Assembly: GCA_963815355.1 (NCBI GenBank)
Contig: CAWFGJ010000013.1
Span: forward strand, 682,001-746,000
Reading direction: 5' to 3'
Length of the DNA: 64,000 bases
DNA from: JAPUEK01 sp963815355
GTDB taxonomy: Bacteria; Pseudomonadota; Alphaproteobacteria; Rhodobacterales; Rhodobacteraceae
Under the pieces are notes generated by a model. It was not told where the DNA came from and did not search any database. It was given only the letters and a program-made list of their open reading frames with translations. The translations under genes were made by a program, and so were the position numbers. Below are positions 1 through 8,668 of this stretch, one piece after another; position 1 is the first letter of the stretch, and each line of letters opens with the position of its first letter.

Positions 1-1146
1 CAAAAGTTCACGGCTGATGATGTGGCGTTGGATTTCCGAGGTGCCTTCCCAGATCCGTTCCACCCGCGCGTCGCGCCAGATGCGTTCCAGAGGCAATTCC
101 TCCATCAGGCCCATGCCGCCGTGGATCTGGATCGCCTCATCGGCGATCATGGCCAGCACTTCGGTGGCCTTCAGCTTGGCCATCGACATGTCGGCTTCGG
201 TCACCGTGCCCTGATCGTATTTCCACGCAGCCTCGCGGGTCAGCAGCTCTGCCGCCTTCAACTCCATCGCCATATCGGCCAGCTTGAAGCTGACGCCCTG
301 GAACTTGCCGATCAACTGGCCGAACTGTTTGCGCTCGGCCGCATAGGCAATTGCATGGCCCAGCGCGCGTTCCGCCCGGCCAAGGCAGGTCGAGGCCACT
401 TGCAACCGCGTCGCCCCGAGCCAGGAATTCGCCACCTCGAACCCTTTGTGGACCTCGCCCAGCACTTGCCGTTTGTTCAGGCGGCAATCGTCGAATTCCA
501 GCACCATGTTGTTATAGCCGCGGTGGCTGACGTTGCGGTAGCCGTCGCGCACGGTGAAGCCCGGCGTGCCCTTGTCGACCAGAAAGGCCGTGATCCGTTT
601 CTTGCGGCCGCGCGGCGTGTCTTCTTCTCCGGTTGCCATCCAGACAATCGCGAAATCGGCCACATCGGCATGGCTGATGAAATGCTTGGTGCCGTTGAGG
701 ATGAAATCATCGCCCTCTTCCCGCGCCGAGGCCTTCATCGACCGCAGGTCAGACCCGGACCCCGGTTCGGTCATCGCCTGACAGTCGTGCTTTTCGCCGC
801 GCACGCAGGGCAACAGATACTGCGCGCGCTGGTCGCCTTCGCAGGCCAGCAGGATGTTCGACGGGCGCGAGACGCAGGTCCAGTGCAGGGCGTAATTGGC
901 CTTGCCCAGTTCCTTTTCGTACAAAAGCCAGCTGAGCGTATCCAGGCCCGCGCCGCCGACCTCTTCGGGCATGTTTGCCGCGTAAAGCCCGGCCGCGATG
1001 GCCTTGGCGGCGATTTCCTTGCGCAGTTCGGGGCGCAGATGGCCGGTGCGTTCCACCTCGGCCTCATGCGGGTAGAGTTCCTTTTCGACAAAGCCACGGG
1101 TGGCATCGACGATCATCTGCTGTTCTTCGGTCAGTCCGAAATTCAT
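1..1146 (-). CDS. Acyl-CoA dehydrogenase (candidate gamma-butyrobetainyl-CoA dehydrogenase), 3' end cut by window edge
   Basis: This FAD-dependent acyl-CoA dehydrogenase should oxidise an acyl-CoA to the 2-enoyl-CoA in the cytoplasm. All 382 codons visible are open, and the frame begins MNFGLTEEQQ, the usual family start. Visible motifs are the substrate/FAD loop TEPGSGSD (about residues 124-131), RKQFGQ in the C-terminal helical domain, and IWEGTSEIQR near the end, whose Glu is the expected catalytic base. The reading frame still runs at base 1, but the family length (about 380-390) suggests only a few residues are missing. It starts 4 bases after the stop of the carnitine dehydrogenase, so it is in one operon with it. 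The context suggests a CoA ester of gamma-butyrobetaine as substrate; that is inference, and a general short-chain acyl-CoA substrate remains possible. Confidence 0.9.
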   Translation of the reverse strand, partial: MNFGLTEEQQMIVDATRGFVEKELYPHEAEVERTGHLRPELRKEIAAKAIAAGLYAANMPEEVGGAGLDTLSWLLYEKELGKANYALHWTCVSRPSNILLACEGDQRAQYLLPCVRGEKHDCQAMTEPGSGSDLRSMKASAREEGDDFILNGTKHFISHADVADFAIVWMATGEEDTPRGRKKRITAFLVDKGTPGFTVRDGYRNVSHRGYNNMVLEFDDCRLNKRQVLGEVHKGFEVANSWLGATRLQVASTCLGRAERALGHAIAYAAERKQFGQLIGKFQGVSFKLADMAMELKAAELLTREAAWKYDQGTVTEADMSMAKLKATEVLAMIADEAIQIHGGMGLMEELPLERIWRDARVERIWEGTSEIQRHIISRELL

Positions 1147-1150
1147 GGTG

Positions 1151-2632
1151 TCACGCTTTCTTCTGGCCAACGGCGCGGCCTGCGCCTTCGGGCAGGGGCA
1201 GGCCGGCGTGGGCCTTGGCGATGGCCTCCAGCTTGGCCCAGACGGCCGGGGCGGCGGGGACGGATTTGCCCTCGGCCATGTTCACATGCAGGCAAAGCTG
1301 CTCGATCGTGGCCACGCAGGTCTCATCTTTCATGATCCGCACAAAGGACCGGAACCGTTTTTCATCCGCGCTGATGATCTGCAACGTGGCTGTAAGGCGG
1401 TCGCCCAGCTTGGCCTCGCCCAGATGGCGGATATGGGTTTCGGCGGAATAGAAGGAATTGCCCGCCGCGACATAGTCCATCCCGGCCCCGATCAGCCGCA
1501 GGAAATTGTCCACCGCTTCGGAGTTGGCAAAGTAATAGCGGCTTTCGGTCATGTGGCCGTTGTAGTCGATCCAGCCCGGCAAGACCTGCAACTGCGCCAT
1601 GACCAGCGGTTCCGCCTTTGGACCCGCGTCGATTCCGGCGTCAATATCGGCATGGAAGGCCACTGCGCGCCGCTCGTCATGCTCGCGCAGAACCTTGCCC
1701 GCGCCCCAGTTGCGATCTTTCAGCGCGCGCAGAAAGCCGATCAGGTTGCTGTCGCGGATGCGTTCCAGCTCGCGGATCGTGTGATGCCCCGATTGTGCAT
1801 CCGACTGGCCGGCGATCAGGTCTACCAGCTCGTCATTGAACTCCGGTACATCCATCAGCTTGGTCCAGGGCCAGGTCAGGCAAGGGCCGAACTGCGCCAT
1901 GAAATGCTTCATGCCCGCCTCGCCACCGGCCACGCGATAGGTCTCGAACAGGCCCATCTGGCCCCAGCGCAGGCCAAAGCCCATGCGGATCGCCTCGTCG
2001 ATTTCCTCGGTCGTGGCGATGCCGTCCTTGACCAGCCACAGCGCCTCGCGCCAGACGGCCTCCAGGAAGCGGTCGGCGATATGGGCGTCGATTTCCTTGC
2101 GTATATGCAGGGGGAACATGCCGATTTCGCGCAGGATGGTTTTCGCATTCTCGATCACCGCAGGATCGGATTTCGGCGACGGCACCACCTCGGCCAGCGG
2201 CAACAGGTAGACCGGGTTGAACGGGTGGGCGACAAAGATCGTGGCCGGGTTCGCCGCGTTCTGCTGCAACTCCGACGGCTTGAAGCCCGAGGTTGACGAG
2301 CCGATCGGCGTGCCCAGTTCCGCCGATTGCTGGATCTGGGCAAACACGCGATGTTTCAGGTCCAGCCGTTCGGACACCGATTCCTGAATGTAGGCGGCGC
2401 CCTCCACCGCTTCGGTGATGGTGGCGGCAAAGGACAGCACGCCCTCGGCAGGCATCGGCACATCAGACAGCGCAGGCAGGGCGGCCCGCGCGTTCGCCAT
2501 CACTTCGCCGATCTTGCGCTCGGCCTGCGGGTCCGGGTCGAACACCGACACGTTCCAGCCGTTCAGCAGGAACCGCGCCGCCCAGCCACCGCCAATAACC
2601 CCGCCGCCAATGATTGCCGCTTTCCGTGTCAT
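1151..2632 (-). CDS. L-carnitine dehydrogenase fused to a betainyl-CoA thioesterase
   Basis: This is a 493-residue two-domain enzyme. Residues 1-320 are a 3-hydroxyacyl-CoA-dehydrogenase-type NAD enzyme with the dinucleotide loop IIGGGVIGGGWAARF at residues 7-21; carnitine dehydrogenases belong to this family and convert L-carnitine to 3-dehydrocarnitine. About residues 335-490 form a hotdog-fold thioesterase with WIDYNGHM near residue 352, the 4-hydroxybenzoyl-CoA thioesterase signature. In known carnitine catabolism the thioesterase releases glycine betaine from betainyl-CoA, so the fusion joins the first and last steps. It lies 69 bases downstream of the dehydrocarnitine cleavage enzyme and just before the acyl-CoA dehydrogenase. 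The start ATG follows a purine-rich region and gives a normal Rossmann N-terminus. The function is strongly supported by its neighbours; substrate specificity itself is inferred. Confidence 0.92.
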   Translation of the reverse strand: MTRKAAIIGGGVIGGGWAARFLLNGWNVSVFDPDPQAERKIGEVMANARAALPALSDVPMPAEGVLSFAATITEAVEGAAYIQESVSERLDLKHRVFAQIQQSAELGTPIGSSTSGFKPSELQQNAANPATIFVAHPFNPVYLLPLAEVVPSPKSDPAVIENAKTILREIGMFPLHIRKEIDAHIADRFLEAVWREALWLVKDGIATTEEIDEAIRMGFGLRWGQMGLFETYRVAGGEAGMKHFMAQFGPCLTWPWTKLMDVPEFNDELVDLIAGQSDAQSGHHTIRELERIRDSNLIGFLRALKDRNWGAGKVLREHDERRAVAFHADIDAGIDAGPKAEPLVMAQLQVLPGWIDYNGHMTESRYYFANSEAVDNFLRLIGAGMDYVAAGNSFYSAETHIRHLGEAKLGDRLTATLQIISADEKRFRSFVRIMKDETCVATIEQLCLHVNMAEGKSVPAAPAVWAKLEAIAKAHAGLPLPEGAGRAVGQKKA

Positions 2633-2701
2633 CGTCTGCTCTCGTCCTTCAGATTGGTCAAAACAGTCGGGCCTTCACGCCCGCATTCCGCGCGCTCCGG
2701 C

Positions 2702-3616
2702 CTATTTCGGCAGGGGCGCCCGCTTTTCCAGCTTCAGCTTGGCGCGCACTTCGGCGGGGGTGATGACCCGCGCGCCAAGGTTGCTGATGATCGACACCGC
2801 GCGTTCGACCAGTTGCGCGTTGGTGGCCAGCACACCCTTGTCCAGCCACAGGTTGTCTTCCAGACCCACCCGCACATTGCCCCCCGCAAGCACCGAGGCC
2901 GCGACATAGGGCATCTCGTTGCGACCGATGGAAAACGCGCTCCAGAACCAATGGGCGGGCACGTTGTTGACCATGGCAAGGAAGGTGTTCAGATCATCCG
3001 GCGCGCCCCACGGCACGCCCATGCACAGCTGCACCAAGACCGGATCGGGGATGATCCCCTCACTCGCCAACTGCTTGGCCAGCCATAGATGCCCGGTGTC
3101 AAAGGCCTCAATCTCAATCCGCACGCCGGATGCCACCATCCGCTTGGCCATATCCCGCAACATGCCGGGGGTGTTGACCATCACATAGTCAGCCTCGTTA
3201 AAGTTCATCGTGCCGCAGTCCAGCGTGCAGATCTCGGGCCGGCATTCGACCACATGGGCCACACGCTCGGCAGCGCCCGCCATGTCGGAATGGCCCGCCA
3301 TCTGGCCCATCTTTTCCGTGCCGTCGAACAAAAGGTCGCCGCCCATGCCCGCCGTCAGGTTCAACACCACATCGGTGCCAGAATCCCGGATACGCTCGGT
3401 CACCTCGCGATAGAGCGCCAGATCGCGTGAGGGCTTGCCGGTTTCGGGATCACGGACGTGGCAATGCACCACCGCCGCCCCGGCCTTGGCCGCGTCGATC
3501 GCCGATTTGGCAATCTGTTCCGGGCTGCGCGGAACATGCGGGCTTTTGTCCTGCGTGCCGCCCGATCCGGTCACGGCACAGGTGATGAAAACTTCGCGGT
3601 TCATGGCCAAGGGCAT
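2702..3616 (-). CDS. 3-dehydrocarnitine cleavage enzyme (BKACE / DUF849 family)
   Basis: A 304-residue member of the beta-keto acid cleavage enzyme family. In the carnitine branch the enzyme condenses 3-dehydrocarnitine with acetyl-CoA to give acetoacetate and betainyl-CoA, the substrate of the thioesterase encoded next. The N-terminal ITCAVTGSG, the metal-binding HCHVRD (His51, His53) and the C-terminal VGLEDNLW with its Glu ligand are all present. The ATG at 3616 is chosen because CAGGAGG lies just upstream; the reading frame is open further but only through the divergent regulator's promoter region. It is the first gene of the leftward operon and is divergent from the AraC-type regulator, with 72 bases between them that should hold both promoters. 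Other BKACE substrates cannot be excluded from sequence alone, but the neighbours favour dehydrocarnitine. Confidence 0.9.
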   Translation of the reverse strand: MPLAMNREVFITCAVTGSGGTQDKSPHVPRSPEQIAKSAIDAAKAGAAVVHCHVRDPETGKPSRDLALYREVTERIRDSGTDVVLNLTAGMGGDLLFDGTEKMGQMAGHSDMAGAAERVAHVVECRPEICTLDCGTMNFNEADYVMVNTPGMLRDMAKRMVASGVRIEIEAFDTGHLWLAKQLASEGIIPDPVLVQLCMGVPWGAPDDLNTFLAMVNNVPAHWFWSAFSIGRNEMPYVAASVLAGGNVRVGLEDNLWLDKGVLATNAQLVERAVSIISNLGARVITPAEVRAKLKLEKRAPLPK

Positions 3617-3688
3617 GGGAATCCTCCTGAGTGTTGCGAGCAGCATAGCGCCCTTGCGCCCCCACGCGTGACGAATTACGAAAGTTTC

Positions 3689-4678
3689 ATGGCAAAACAC
3701 GCAACGATCTTTGCACCCTCTGCCCAGCCGCTGACGCTGGCGCTTCTGGTGCTCCCGCAAGCCTCCATTCTCGAGGTCGCCTCAACGCTGGATCCGCTGC
3801 GCTCGGCCAATCGCCACCTTGGGCGCGATGGCTACCGCTGGCGGGTGGTGTCGCCCGATGGCCGTGCGGTGCCGCTGACCTGCGGGATCGAATTGCCCTC
3901 CAACGGGCCCCTTGCGGCGGCAGAAGGGGCCGAGGCGCTGGTGGTCATCGCCGGATTTCGGCAATCTCAGGTGGCCACTGCACCGCTGATCCGCGACCTT
4001 TCCCGCATGGCCCCGCGCTTTGCCGCCATCGGCGGGATCGACGCGGGGGCTTGGGTGCTGGCGCGGGCGGGGTTGCTGAACGGCCACCGCGCCACCGTGC
4101 ATTGGGAAGATCTGGAGGATCTCGCCGCCGCCCATCCGCAAGTCGATGTCGTGCCCGACCGCTTTGTGATCGACCGCAGCCGCTTTACCGCCGGGGGGGC
4201 CGCGCCCGCCGCCGATCTGATGCTGCACCTGATCCGCGCCCGCCACGGGGCGGCCCTTGCCCTGCAGGTCGCGGCCAGCTTCATCACCACCGCCCGCGAC
4301 GGGCATGAGCCGCAGATCAGCCTTGCCGGACCCGACCCGCGCCTGTCCAACCCCCGTCTGGATACCCGCGTCGCCCAGGCGATGGCCCGGATGGAGACAC
4401 GGCTGGACGCGCCCGAGACCACCGCCGAAATCGCCGCCGCCCTTGGCCTGTCGCCCCGGCGGCTGGAGCAGATCTTTGCCGCGCACCTTGGCATGACCCC
4501 CGCCGCCTATGCGCTGACCCTGCGGCTTGCCGCCGCGCGCCGGATGATCACCGATACCCGGCACCCTTTGGCCGAGGTGGCGCTGCGCTGCGGGTTTTCC
4601 TCGGCCTCAACGCTGTCGCGGGCGTTCGCGGCCCGTTTCGGCCAGCCGCCCTCGCGCCTGCGGCGTCTGGTGGGCTAA
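3689..4678 (+). CDS. GlxA/CdhR-type AraC-family transcriptional regulator
   Basis: A 329-residue regulator. The N-terminal part (about 15-190) is a class I glutamine-amidotransferase-like (DJ-1/PfpI) sensing domain; the C-terminal part (about 230-329) is an AraC DNA-binding domain with two helix-turn-helix motifs, the second reading EVALRCGFSSASTLSRAF. This architecture is shared with the carnitine and betaine regulators CdhR and GbdR. It is divergently transcribed from the carnitine genes, which fits a carnitine-responsive activator of that operon. The ATG at 3689 starts at the natural beginning of the sensing domain; upstream in-frame codons lie inside the neighbour's promoter and start region. 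Ligand and target are inferred from position. Confidence 0.88.
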   Translation: MAKHATIFAPSAQPLTLALLVLPQASILEVASTLDPLRSANRHLGRDGYRWRVVSPDGRAVPLTCGIELPSNGPLAAAEGAEALVVIAGFRQSQVATAPLIRDLSRMAPRFAAIGGIDAGAWVLARAGLLNGHRATVHWEDLEDLAAAHPQVDVVPDRFVIDRSRFTAGGAAPAADLMLHLIRARHGAALALQVAASFITTARDGHEPQISLAGPDPRLSNPRLDTRVAQAMARMETRLDAPETTAEIAAALGLSPRRLEQIFAAHLGMTPAAYALTLRLAAARRMITDTRHPLAEVALRCGFSSASTLSRAFAARFGQPPSRLRRLVG

Positions 4679-4747
4679 TCCGCCCCCTTGCCCCTGCCCC
4701 TGCGCCTCGTCCATACTCCGGCATCGCTTTTGCACCGGAGCCCTGAC

Positions 4748-5533
4748 ATGAAACTGACCGCCGCCCTTACGGGTCTTGCCCTTTCGCTGTCCACCGCCGC
4801 TTTCGCCCAAGCCCTGCCCGATCTTGGTGGCAAGGAAATCACCGTTGTGACCGAAAACGCCTACCCGCCGCTGCAGTTCCTCGACAAGGACGGCAAGGCG
4901 ATTGGCTGGGAATATGACGCGATGGCCGAAATCGCCAAGCGCCTGAACATCACCATCAAATACGAAAACACCAGCTGGGACGCGATGATCCCCGCAGTGT
5001 CCGAAGGCCAGTTCGACCTTGGCATGACCGGCATCACCATCAAGGACGACCGCAAGGAAAAGGTGGATTTCTCCGACCCCTACATGCGGTCCGAAATGCT
5101 GATGATCGTGCGCGGCGATGAAAGCCGCTTTACCGATGCCGCCAGCTTTGCGGCCCTGCCGGACCTGCTGGTCTCGGCCCAGCCCGGCACCTCGCCCTTC
5201 TACGCTGCGGTTTACAACATTCTGGACGGCAACGAAGAAAACGCCCGCATCATCAAGTTCGAAACCTTCGGGGCCGGGCTGGAGGCGCTGAAGACCGGCG
5301 ACGTGGACCTGACCTTGTCGGATTCCACCGCCGCCAACGGCTATGTCGGTGCCTCGGATGGCAAGCTCAAGATCATCGGTGAGCCGCTGGCCTCCGAAGA
5401 TTTCGGCTTCATCTTCCCGAAAGGCTCAGAACTTGTCGGCCAAATCAACGCCGCCATCGCCGCGATGAAGGCAGACGGCACCATGGATGCGCTGAACCAG
5501 ACGTGGTTCGTTGACTACAAGATGGGCGAATAA
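4748..5533 (+). CDS. Periplasmic solute-binding protein, polar amino-acid ABC transporter family
   Basis: A 261-residue periplasmic binding protein. A cleavable signal peptide (about 1-20, ending AAFAQ) is followed by a typical family 3 solute-binding fold: ITVVTENAYPPLQFLDKDG, then GWEYDAMAEIAKRL, and the DLGMTGITIKDDRKEKVDFSDPY region that lines the ligand cleft. It is followed after 44 bases by its permease, with a strong hairpin in the gap. No ATPase subunit is encoded nearby. The ligand is unknown; adjacency to carnitine genes allows a link to carnitine, betaine or an amino acid, but nothing in the sequence decides this. The ATG is preceded by CCGGAG at a reasonable distance. Confidence 0.9.
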   Translation: MKLTAALTGLALSLSTAAFAQALPDLGGKEITVVTENAYPPLQFLDKDGKAIGWEYDAMAEIAKRLNITIKYENTSWDAMIPAVSEGQFDLGMTGITIKDDRKEKVDFSDPYMRSEMLMIVRGDESRFTDAASFAALPDLLVSAQPGTSPFYAAVYNILDGNEENARIIKFETFGAGLEALKTGDVDLTLSDSTAANGYVGASDGKLKIIGEPLASEDFGFIFPKGSELVGQINAAIAAMKADGTMDALNQTWFVDYKMGE

Positions 5534-5542
5534 CGGCCCTTC

Positions 5543-5568
5543 CCCCCACCCCCTCACCGGGGTGGGGG
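5543..5568 (+). terminator. GC-rich hairpin between binding protein and permease (attenuator or partial terminator)
   Basis: A 10-bp perfect stem (5543-5552 with 5559-5568) around the loop CTCACC is followed by ATTTT. It lies between the binding-protein stop and the permease start. It could stop or stabilise most transcripts after the abundant binding protein, a common arrangement in such transporters. Its G-rich right arm is also the only purine-rich stretch close before the permease ATG, so folding could hide the ribosome site. Confidence 0.7.
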
Positions 5569-5577
5569 ATTTTCCGG

Positions 5578-6381
5578 ATGTCCCCCCGCCCCAACTCTTC
5601 CGCAAAACAGGACTTTCCCTGGTGGCTTTTGCTGCTGGCAGGGATCGTGGCTTGGCTGTTTTATGAAATCTGGGCCAACCAGATTTACACCGACGTGCTG
5701 CGCACCCTGTCCAAGGGCATTGGCATCACCATCGGCGTGACCTTGGTCGCCTATACCGGTGCCTGTGCCATTGGCCTTGCCTTGGCGCTGGCGGGCCTGT
5801 CGCGGTTCTTGCTGTTGCGCCAGGCCGCGCGGTTTTATGTCGAGGTGGTGCGCGGCGTGCCCATCATCGTGCTGCTGCTCTATGTGGCCTTCGCCGCCGC
5901 CCCCGCGCTGGTCGCCGCCGTGAACTGGCTGACCGCATGGACCGGGATGGAGCCGTGGCGCACGCGGGATTTCCCGCTGCTGGCCCGCGCGGTGATTGCG
6001 CTGACCATCGCCTATTCCGCCTTTCTGGCCGAAGTCTTCCGCGCGGGCCTTGCCGCTGTCGACAAGGGCCAGATCGAAGCCGCCCAAGCGCTTGGCCTGA
6101 ACGGCTGGCAACGCTTTCGACACATCGTCTTTCCCCAAGCCTTCCGCATGATCCTGCCACCCTTGGGCAATGACTTTGTGGCCATGGTCAAGGACAGCTC
6201 GCTGGTCTCGGTGCTGGGCGTGACCGACATCACCCAACTGGGCAAAGTCACCGCCGCCGGAAACTTTCGCTATTTTGAAACCTATAACGTGGTCGCGCTG
6301 ATTTATCTGACCATGACCATCACGCTCAGCCTTGTTTTGCGGCGGGTAGAGCACCGCCTGCGGGCCCGCAGCGAAAGGTGA
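5578..6381 (+). CDS. ABC transporter permease, polar amino-acid (HisM/GlnP) family
   Basis: A 267-residue inner-membrane permease with about five membrane segments. The family's EAA loop is clear: EAAQALGLNGWQRFRHIVFP at roughly residues 165-184, followed by the membrane segment with LGNDFVAMVKDSSLVS typical of HisM/GlnP-type permeases. It pairs with the binding protein just upstream, and together they would form a polar amino-acid uptake system once supplied with an ATPase. No ATPase gene follows; the next gene is an unrelated peptidase, so the ATPase must be shared or encoded elsewhere. The start at 5578 sits directly behind the intergenic hairpin and lacks a free classical ribosome site. 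Confidence 0.9.
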   Translation: MSPRPNSSAKQDFPWWLLLLAGIVAWLFYEIWANQIYTDVLRTLSKGIGITIGVTLVAYTGACAIGLALALAGLSRFLLLRQAARFYVEVVRGVPIIVLLLYVAFAAAPALVAAVNWLTAWTGMEPWRTRDFPLLARAVIALTIAYSAFLAEVFRAGLAAVDKGQIEAAQALGLNGWQRFRHIVFPQAFRMILPPLGNDFVAMVKDSSLVSVLGVTDITQLGKVTAAGNFRYFETYNVVALIYLTMTITLSLVLRRVEHRLRARSER

Positions 6382-6441
6382 ACGGCGCGGCTCTGGACCT
6401 TCCCGCCCCCGCCCCCTAGCTTTGCCGCAAAGGAGATCCCC

Positions 6442-8457
6442 ATGAACGCGCTTCTCGCCCCCTGGACCGCCGAATTCGGCTTGCCGCCCTTCGCCACGAT
6501 CACCGATGCCGATTTCGCCCCCGCCTTTGACGCCGCCCTGGCCGAGGCCCGCGCCAACATCGCCGCCATCGCCGCCAACCCTGACGCGCCCGATTTTTCC
6601 AACACGGTTGAGGCGCTGGAGCAGGCCGAAAGCTTGCTCGACCGGGTGGCGGGCGTTTTCTACAACCTCTCCGGCGCGGATTCCACCGATGCCCGCGAGG
6701 CGCTGATGCGCGACCTTGCCCCCAAGATGAGCGCCTTTGCGTCCGAGACCACCAACAACCGCCCGCTGTTCGACCGGATAGAGTCCCTCTGGCAAAACCG
6801 CGCCACGCTGGACCTGACGGCAGAACAGTTGCGGGTGCTGACGCTGTATCGTCAGATGTTCGTCCGCTCTGGCGCGCAACTGGACGGCGCTCAGGCTGAA
6901 CGGCTGACGGCGGTCAAATCGCGGCTGGCGGTGCTGGGCACCCAGTTCAGCCAGAACCTGCTGGCCGATGAACGCGAATGGTCCATGCCGCTGCCCCCCG
7001 CCGATCTGGCCGCCCTGCCCGCCTTTGTGCAGGCCAGCGCCCGCGCTGCCGGGCAAGAAAAGTCTGCCCCCGGCCCGGTGGTCACCCTCAGCCGCTCACT
7101 CATCGTGCCGTTCCTGCAATTCTCACCCAACCGCAGCCTGCGTCAGCGCGCTTATGAGGCTTGGGTGGCGCGCGGGGAAAATGGCAACGCCCATGACAAC
7201 CGCGCCATCGCCGCCGAAATCCTGAAGCTGCGCGAAGAACGCGCGCATCTGCTGGGCTATCCAACCTTTGCCGCCTACAAGCTGGAACCGGAAATGGCCA
7301 AGACGCCCGCAGCAGTGGAAACCCTGTTGCAGCGCGTCTGGGCCCCGGCCAAAGCCGAAGCCGAAGCCGACGCCGCCGTGCTGGAGACAATGCTCCACGC
7401 CGACGGTCAGCCCGGCCCGCTGGAGCCGTGGGATTGGCGCTACTATTCCGAAAAGCGCCGCCTTGCCGAACATGATCTGGATGAGGCCGCGCTCAAGCCC
7501 TACCTGTCGCTGAACGCCATGCTCGCGGCGCAGTTTGATTGCGCCGACCGCTTGTTCGGGCTGGAGTTCCGCGCTCTGGACACGCCGCTTTACCACCCCG
7601 ACGCCCGCGCGTGGGAGGTGACCCGCCGCGGTGAACATATCGCGGTGTTCATCGGGGATTACTTTGCCCGTGGCTCCAAACGCTCGGGCGCATGGTGCTC
7701 GGCGATGCGCAGCCAGAAAAAGCTGGGCGGCGATCAGCGGCCCATCGTGGTCAACGTCTGCAACTTCGCCAAAGGCGACCCCGCGCTGCTGTCTTATGAT
7801 GACGCGCGCACGCTTTTCCACGAATTCGGCCACGCGCTGCACCAGATGCTGTCGAATGTGACCTATGGCTTCATCTCGGGCACCTCAGTGGCGCGCGATT
7901 TCGTGGAACTGCCCAGCCAACTCTATGAACACTGGCTCGAAGTGCCCGAAGTGCTGGAAAAGCATGCCCGCCATGTGGACAGCGGCGCGCCGATGCCCGC
8001 CGATCTGCTGGCGCGCCTGCTGGCCGCCGGCACCTATGATCAGGGCTTTGCCACCGTGGAATTCCTCGCCTCGGCCTTCGTCGATCTGGCCTTCCACAAT
8101 GGCCCTGCCCCAATGGACCCGATGCAGAAACAGGCGGAGGTGCTCGAAGGTCTTGGCATGCCGCGCGCCATCCGCATGCGCCACGCGACCCCACATTTCG
8201 CGCATATCTTCTCGGGAGACGGCTATTCCAGCGGCTACTACAGCTACATGTGGTCCGAAGTGATGGACGCCGACGCCTTTGCCGCCTTTGAAGAAGCCGG
8301 CGACCCCTTTGACCCCGCCACCGCCGCCCGGCTGGAACAATTCATCCTGTCGGCAGGCGGATCTGAAGAACCGGACGTGCTCTACACCAAATTCCGGGGC
8401 AAGATGCCGGGGGTGGAACCCTTGCTCAAGGGGCGCGGCCTGCTGGACGCCACCTGA
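6442..8457 (+). CDS. M3-family zinc oligopeptidase (Dcp / oligopeptidase A type)
   Basis: A 671-residue cytoplasmic metallopeptidase with no signal peptide, matching the usual 670-700 residues for Dcp and PrlC. The zinc motif HEFGH is at residues 460-464 in the context LFHEFGHALHQML, and the downstream Glu ligand lies in SQLYEHW. The C-terminal SGYYSYMWSEVMDADAF block that closes over the peptide is also present. It should cleave short peptides, including those from signal-peptide and protein breakdown. A strong ribosome site AAAGGAG precedes the ATG. It is probably monocistronic, ending before a large hairpin repeat. Dcp (dipeptide release) versus oligopeptidase A cannot be separated with confidence. 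Confidence 0.93.
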   Translation: MNALLAPWTAEFGLPPFATITDADFAPAFDAALAEARANIAAIAANPDAPDFSNTVEALEQAESLLDRVAGVFYNLSGADSTDAREALMRDLAPKMSAFASETTNNRPLFDRIESLWQNRATLDLTAEQLRVLTLYRQMFVRSGAQLDGAQAERLTAVKSRLAVLGTQFSQNLLADEREWSMPLPPADLAALPAFVQASARAAGQEKSAPGPVVTLSRSLIVPFLQFSPNRSLRQRAYEAWVARGENGNAHDNRAIAAEILKLREERAHLLGYPTFAAYKLEPEMAKTPAAVETLLQRVWAPAKAEAEADAAVLETMLHADGQPGPLEPWDWRYYSEKRRLAEHDLDEAALKPYLSLNAMLAAQFDCADRLFGLEFRALDTPLYHPDARAWEVTRRGEHIAVFIGDYFARGSKRSGAWCSAMRSQKKLGGDQRPIVVNVCNFAKGDPALLSYDDARTLFHEFGHALHQMLSNVTYGFISGTSVARDFVELPSQLYEHWLEVPEVLEKHARHVDSGAPMPADLLARLLAAGTYDQGFATVEFLASAFVDLAFHNGPAPMDPMQKQAEVLEGLGMPRAIRMRHATPHFAHIFSGDGYSSGYYSYMWSEVMDADAFAAFEEAGDPFDPATAARLEQFILSAGGSEEPDVLYTKFRGKMPGVEPLLKGRGLLDAT

Positions 8458-8492
8458 ACCCGCGCGCCGCCACCAAGGTTGAACGCTCCGCG

Positions 8493-8545
8493 GGGAGTAT
8501 TTGGGCCAAGATGATGGGGCTTTCATCTTGGCCCAAAATACTCCC
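8493..8545. repeat. Inverted pair of the dispersed ~35-bp repeat, forming a long hairpin
   Basis: Two head-to-head copies of a short repeat (8493-8514 and 8523-8545) form a stem of about 22 bp with a single extra base and an 8-base loop. Single copies occur at 12873, 13313 and 17887. The consensus is GGAGCCTCCGGCGGGAG, then TATTTNGGCCAAGATGA. The pair lies between the M3 peptidase stop and leuS and probably ends transcription in both directions. Confidence 0.85.
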
Positions 8546-8668
8546 GCCGGAGGCCCCACTGTGGCAACAGGCCCGAACCCCACCGCGATGCCGCCGTTTT
8601 GGCCGGAACCTCTGGACCTTGGCCCGTCCGGCAGTGTATCCCGCAGGCGATCCAGCATGAGGCCGCCC

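Noticed and set aside
5554..7056. A 500-codon antisense frame over the permease and M3 peptidase
   Set aside because: Both real genes have clear families on the plus strand; the antisense frame spans their gap and has Gly/Gln-rich composition.
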